A stretch of DNA of 64,000 nt, from NCBI RefSeq assembly GCF_017562075.2, contig NC_054084.1, forward strand, positions 1,654,001 through 1,718,000, given 5' to 3'. Positions within the stretch are counted from its first letter, which is position 1, and each line of letters opens with the position of its first letter. The stretch is from Anopheles merus (Eukaryota > Arthropoda > Insecta > Diptera > Culicidae). Made by a program: the position numbers and the translations under genes. This document shows positions 58,659 through 64,000 of the stretch, in pieces. The notes beneath the pieces are model-generated. The model was not told the origin of the DNA, made no database searches, and saw nothing but the letters and a program-made list of their open reading frames with translations.

Positions 58659-59479
58659 GTAAGTATTTTTCGAAAAAACGATAAAATTTCTAACACAATT
58701 AACAACACTCCGCACAAAACACGCGCACCAGCAAGAGAAAAAAGCGCCTCAAATTATCTCCCCAAACACGTGTACCGCACAACGGATGCATTGATAAAAC
58801 AGCTTTCGTGTGAATTAATTCCTTAATTAGGAGTGAAATGATAACACATTTCACCGGCCAGCACCTGGAGCCATCCAGCGGGCGAGGGGGATGGGGCAGA
58901 AGGTGCTGCAGGTGGCGCTCGATGCGTTAATTGCGTACGTGAACAGGAAATAATCATCACCCTACATACATCCACACACACACGTGTACACGCTTCGTTA
59001 AAGCGCAAAAGGGGAGAGTTGCTGCACGCTATGCTGATGCAGTCATTTGGCATTAATCCCTCCCTCTACCCTTGGAACTCGGTGCGTGTGTGTGTGTGTG
59101 TGGCCACAGTGCCCCGTGTGTGACGCAGTTTTGTTTATTTGTCTAGCGATGGGTGTGTAAAGTCCAATATGCGTTGATTAGCGTTAATTAGGACGAGAGA
59201 TTAGATGGTTCTTTTGTGTTGGTATTTTTTCTCCCGCTACGCCCCGCAGGTTTGATGAAGTGCTGTGCGGTTGTGCGGTTTGTGTGCTGCTGCTGTTTGT
59301 CCGATGCATCCAAATGTGTTAATTAATGAAAAGGTTAGCTTTGCATTAGCTCGTTGAGTCAGCAACACCCAGTTGATGAGGATGATGATGCAGTGGGTTT
59401 GAAAATCCCTTTTAAAAACAAACTCCCAAGCTTAAAGAACGTACTTTAAGGGTACGCAAAACTAGACCGCTTTTTGCAG
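58659..59479 (+). other. intron-like DNA, no gene seen
   Basis: The block is AT-rich at the start. It has a GT tract at about 59083-59101 and a GATGATGATG run near 59380, and nothing coding. It ends in a short TTTTTGCAG acceptor at 59479. Confidence 0.5.
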
Positions 59480-59702
59480 CCACCGGCAGCCAGTAACCCC
59501 CCCTCATTGGTGCTATGTGCAATATTTCATCGAATATAATTGGCTGTTAGTGGCGGTGGAAGCAATAATTACCGGCACCGGTGGCGTAATGTGGCTTTCA
59601 AACCCCCAAACCCCGGTTGACGACGGATGTCCGAGCAGCAGCCGCAGCAGCAGCAGCAGCAGCAGCTGGACCATCCAGCAGGAAGAACTTTTGCAGTCTT
59701 AA
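59480..59702 (+). CDS. weak terminal-exon candidate with serine repeat
   Basis: A short acceptor (CGCTTTTTGCAG, ending 59479) precedes a frame open for 73 codons to TAA at 59700-59702. It starts HRQPVTPPHWCYVQYFIEYN, has a hydrophobic LLVAVEAIITGTGGV segment, a serine run encoded by the (CAG)n tract, and ends WTIQQEELLQS. It has no in-frame ATG before the hydrophobic part, so it would need upstream exons. No AATAAA is close by. The family is not recognised. Confidence 0.2.
59636..59667 (+). repeat. (CAG)n trinucleotide repeat
   Basis: About ten CAG units with one CCG interruption, encoding serine, glutamine or alanine runs depending on frame. Confidence 0.9.
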
Positions 59703-62700
59703 GGGAATAGTGCGCAGACGGCTGCAGTGTGACCACCTTGAGTGTGGCTGTGTGTGTGTGTGCAATGCAGCGACGGTCGAGCGCTCTCCGGTATCGGTAT
59801 CCCAATTAGGTGTCCTACCTTTAGGGGGCTGTCATCGCATCCTGCAGGGGCTCTGTGTGTCCCAGGAGCGCTCGGTGCGATGAAGATGCGCATGAGATGG
59901 GTTGCATAATCACATCCCAAACTCCGGTGTGGAATTTCCGCACCAACACCGCACGCTCCGGCTGATGAATTCCCCCCCCCCACCACCAAACACACCGGGG
60001 CGAAGGTACGGAAGGTACGTTTCGCAACGTTCGCACCGAACAGTGGCTAATGATCAGGAGTCGTTCTTCAAAACCCTGTTTCAAAATTTTCCAATTTTCC
60101 ATCGAGATAAAGCGGAGGTTCCACTTCTTCAACCGTGTGTTGCCGGACGATGCTGCTGGACCGCTGTAAAATCGCTCGCCGCTCGGTTGCTGCAGCACAC
60201 ATACACATCATTGGTATCAGGAGCGATTGCGAGGGCTGGTTGGGAAATTTGGTCCAGCTCTCGTCCCGAATAGCAAAAGCTTCCCATGCGTTGTTGTTTT
60301 CTAGTTGTGTTTTTTGTATGTGCCTTCCTTCAGCTGCCGTGCTGGCCGGGGATAGTGGTAGTAGCTCGTTATCGGGAATAGCAGTAGTACCCCAGACGGA
60401 CGGATGGGGATAAACTTTACGAAAACCCTCCCTGGCGATGGTGTACCAATCGCGCAATCGCGCCGGGAAGGTGATTGCTTGACCATCGCTTGAATCGCAT
60501 CGGAACGACCGAGCCGGAGTTGGAGTGAGAGAGACACACACATACACACGGTGGCGCAGTCCAACACGGCTGGTAATGGCTAGTTAATGTTCAGCGCCGA
60601 GTGCACTTCTCTAGCGCTAGCACTCGTCCCCGTCCCAACGTCCCAGCGTGTGCGATCCCCCAGCAAAGTCAGTCTATGGGCCCTAGACCGGTTCCTCCGG
60701 ATTCGATGGTTTCCAATTATCTGAGCAGTGTTTTATTTGTTTTTAATTATATTTACCTTCGCCATTTCGAAAGGCAACTAATATAATTAACTCGAAAATT
60801 GTTCGGATTATGGTGCGATTGTAAACGCTGCCCATTCGGTGGATCGGTGGGTCTGTGTGTCTGCGAGCGTTGGTACGGCGAGTCCACCTTCGAGCATGGG
60901 ATATCTTTCGTCTCCTTTTTTCATCAGCCTTTCGTGGCTTGAGCGCGAAGACTTTCGTCGCTGTCGCCATTAACCCCTTGGGTGACCTTTCGATGGGTTG
61001 TGATAGCACACACACACGCACACATGCACACAGAGAGCATCACAAACATAGCTCAGCGGAGGGAAGGAAATCAGTAAGTCATTAGAGGATTCCGATTTCT
61101 TCATACCACGATCGAGCCGTTTTGTCGCCGTGAAGCAGAAAAAAACAGCGCTTTGCGCTTGGGAGTGCCTAATGATCTACTCCGATCAGCTGTTTCCGGG
61201 TCATCCTGGACCGTGGACCACCCGGGCTGGGGTCGTGAGCGCGAACTGCCAACACACTGCATCACTGCTGCTGCTGCTGCTGCATGAACGGCCTGAAGGC
61301 AAACCGGTGAGTTCGGGCCAGGTACTGCCAACCCCGTGAACAATGTCACGTGATTAAGAAATGGTCGCGGAAAGCCACCGAATGCGTTGATTACGTGATG
61401 CTCTCCGTGTGTGTGTGTGTGTGTGTTGAGCCGATAATGAACGCTATAGAAAGTTCAATATTGACGGTGTGTGTCGTGGTCGAGGGGCCTCGATATCAGA
61501 TGCAACGAGAGACAGACAGTGGGACCCGTTGTGATGTAAACGAGAGTGCAGTGGGAGTGTCGTTAGCGATGATTGTTTGTGATTGTTTTTGTTCCCTTTC
61601 TTTGCTTATCTAAATTGGTGGCTAGGTAGCTTTGATCGGCGGATAGAGTGTGATTTAATCGCTATTAGGAGGTATTGTTTGCTGTGTGATGATTGTTAGG
61701 GACACCTGAACCTGTCATCCAATGTCTAATGGAGTAGATGTCCTACAAGAGTGGACATTTTGATGAATTTTCACTCCCTAGGGATCATCTCCAATATAGA
61801 TTAGTGTCGATGCAATACCTCGATCGCTCCAAACTCCTATTCCCGCCCCAAAAAGAACCTCAATTTACTCTCCAACGCCAAGATGTAACAGAAAAAAAGG
61901 CCAATACCTTCCAATTGCCGAACCGAATCTTCGCAGTCCATCTTCATTTCCAATTGCATCCGTCTGTGTCTGGTCGTTTTGCTTCCTTCCGTTTCGTCCG
62001 TCCGTCTGTGGGGATTGGTGACGTGACGGCCACTTTGTTGCCACTCCCCATCCCACCCATCCTCCTCTTCCGGACGCTGTCACCAGCCGGGAATTCCATC
62101 CATTTATCGCTATAAATGGCCGTCCAAACGTTGCGCTCTGCCTCATCCCACACTCACCCACGCCTTCCCAATCGTCATCATCACTCTCTCTCTATATATC
62201 TTGGGAGAGGAAGATGGAGAGGAATGAAGTAAAAAAGTATGACAAAAAAAAAAAACACACATCGTACATGCACATCCAACCCCAACCCCCGGCCGCCATT
62301 TCCAAACCATGGTCCGTAGGTCTGAGGACGCGCGGCTCACTTTTCCCGCTTGCGAGGGTTTGGCCGTGGCGGCGATAAATCAACGTTGACAGAACGAAAA
62401 TAAAATCTGATTTATGCGCTCGGGTTTTCTTTGGGGCCGATTTCCTCCACTCCCATTACCTTTCCCACTTGTCTCCCGTCGGACGGTCGGGTTTCGGTCG
62501 CAAGATTTCATGACGAAAGATTTCCAACTCCGCACACGGAACGGCCTCGGCTGAAGGACGGGTTTGCTGCAGCATAGGGGCGGCGAACGGGGCAGATGCA
62601 CGGGGGCACATGCGATGTGGCCACGAAATCGTGGTTTTCGCCGTCGCCGTCAATGCACGGCACCGCAGCAGCAATCGCGATGGTTTACTTTTTTGCCGCT

Positions 62701-64000
62701 CTTTTTCTTCGGGACCGCCGGTGTTTGTCTTGCGGGCCGAGGCCCTGTTCGAGGCCGCGGTTTTCGGCAGCGCTCGCTTTATGTTTGTATGCTGCATTTG
62801 GGAAGAGAGCAGTTTTTTTTTTGTTGGCTCGCTGTTGTTGTCTTCCCGGTCCAGACATTGCTGGTTTTTGGTGGCCGTTCCTGGTCGTCCCCGTGTGCGC
62901 CAAAGCTTGCACGCGCTGTGGTTTCTTGTTTTGGATCTCGGTTTGGATTCTCAGTGCAGCTTTGATTGTTGGGTTTTCGCCTTTTTTGCCTTTTTTGGTC
63001 GGCCACACTTACGCCCAAACTGTCAGCTTGCGTTGTTCTTCATGTGACACTTTTACGGGATTTTTGGAAGGTTGGTGGCGGGTTTCTTCGGGGCCAGTTG
63101 GTTCGGTGCCATTTCCCCCGCCGCAGCCGGTGCATCTGAAATCAATTCCATTTTCACAATGAGCTTCACATTCCGGAGTGGCTGGAATGTAATACAATGC
63201 AATGAATTAATTAAATCTGTCTTGCGGAACAAAGCAGCGATGTCTTAGAGAGTGGGAGAGAGAGAGAGGAAGAACCATGGCAGTGCGGCCTTGAATGACA
63301 CATTCAGACATTATCGCGCTAGCGTACATCTTGAGCTCGCCGGAGTCCTCGTCCAGCATCTCATCAATTACGCAAGAATGTCAGTCGGTAGAGGGTCAGT
63401 TTCGATGCCTAAGTAACTAAAGTCTTGCCACTTTTTCTTCCTTTACTCTGCATCATCTCCTTCCAATCAGCCATTTTGCTATTCACCGCATTCGGGACAT
63501 CCGGACAGGACCGTTTTTTTTTCTTGCCCTCCCCATTTTCCACGTTCCCCAAGGTTCTTCGCGTGCGTGCGCTGATGATCCGTTTGTTTGTTTGTTCTTT
63601 CGCTCTAGGTTCAGCTTTAGTGCGAATTGTCGCATCATCGTTTGGGTGTCCATTTCCACCTTCAATCCTTCGTCTCGGTCCCCCATCCCCTCCCCTCCAG
63701 CAGCAGCCCTCCCTTTCCCGGTTGCACTTCACTTTCGAAAACTTCACTAATTTCTCGATCCACTCGGATTTTCTCACTTTAATGAGCGCGGAACCGACAC
63801 ATTATTATTTTGCACTGTACGGAAACTGCTCGGGCTGTGGTCCGCACCAGCCTACCGGTTCCAGAACGGAAAAAGGGAGGAACGGTCGGAACCTGCTGCA
63901 CGGTTCGCCCGATCGTTCGCTCATTATCGCGGCGCGTCGCGTCGGGACTCGGCGCAAAAGGGGCGAATCATTCTTTTATCCTTCGGGCGGCGTGTCAAGA
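59703..64000. other. non-coding DNA with GC-rich end, no gene supported
   Basis: The block holds CTG repeats at 61265-61283, a GT tract at about 61409-61426, CA-rich stretches near 61008-61032, and a GC-rich stretch at about 62400-63170 where several plus frames stay open because plus-strand A is scarce and T/G abundant. A minus-strand 62-residue frame (63009-63197) has a Cys-rich start (ECEAHCENGIDFRCTGC) but no other support. The last 200 bases are GC-rich with CpG words and could approach another promoter outside the window. Confidence 0.4.
61265..61283 (+). repeat. (CTG)n trinucleotide repeat
   Basis: Six uninterrupted CTG units. Confidence 0.9.

Noticed and set aside
62564..63162. Overlapping plus-strand frames of 133-188 codons
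   Set aside because: The T/G-rich, A-poor composition keeps several frames open at once. The translations are Cys/Phe/Val-rich strings and no frame is favoured.
1..64000. Search for CRISPR arrays, rRNA, integrases, reverse transcriptases or viral genes
   Set aside because: No regularly spaced repeats, conserved rRNA segments or recognisable catalytic motifs were seen on reading. A profile search could still find short decayed transposon pieces.

Overview
This window looks like eukaryotic, most likely insect, non-coding DNA. I infer a mosquito such as Anopheles. The base composition is mixed, with very many short CA/GT, CT/GA and CAG/CTG microsatellites, poly-G/poly-C runs and AT-rich TAATTAA islands. 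There are arthropod-style initiator and splice signals and no ordinary prokaryotic gene organisation. No protein family can be recognised in any of the six frames. I saw no convincing tRNA, rRNA, CRISPR array, complete transposon or viral gene.

The most coherent reading is that the window covers the 5' part of one long plus-strand transcription unit. A TCAGT initiator lies at 2088-2092. It is followed by an A-rich, AUG-laden leader-like exon ending at a CAG|GTAAAC donor (2500/2501), with an alternative AAT|GTAAGT donor at 2419/2420. Downstream, five very short segments are bracketed by a strong polypyrimidine acceptor and a good donor on the same strand: 4222-4263 (42 nt), 17314-17373 (60 nt), 33207-33245 (39 nt, or 33 nt), 37469-37514 (46 nt) and 58636-58658 (23 nt, where the acceptor AG also directly abuts a GT). 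If they belong together, the gene has tiny exons in introns of several to over ten kilobases. One site may be a recursive-splicing point. Exon order and reading frame cannot be proven from sequence alone, and the gene cannot be named.

Layout: 1-2087 is upstream DNA with a dense palindrome cluster (1306-1368) and CT-rich flanks. 2090-2500 is the leader exon. 2501-37468 is intron-like DNA with the candidate microexons. 37469-37514 is the best internal exon, and the remaining DNA is again intron-like. Weaker candidates include a minus-strand first exon at 18264-18449, a minus-strand Pro/Thr/Ser-rich exon at 34708-34830, plus-strand acceptor-led open frames at 45511-45675 and 59480-59702, a cluster of interrupted coding-like frames at 50463-52515, and a 93-residue frame followed by AATAAATAAA at 58176-58457.

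Open-frame length is weak evidence here. By my rough estimate, random DNA of this composition would give dozens of stop-free runs of 100 codons over six frames in 64 kb. Most long frames are therefore left out, and the ones kept carry low confidence.
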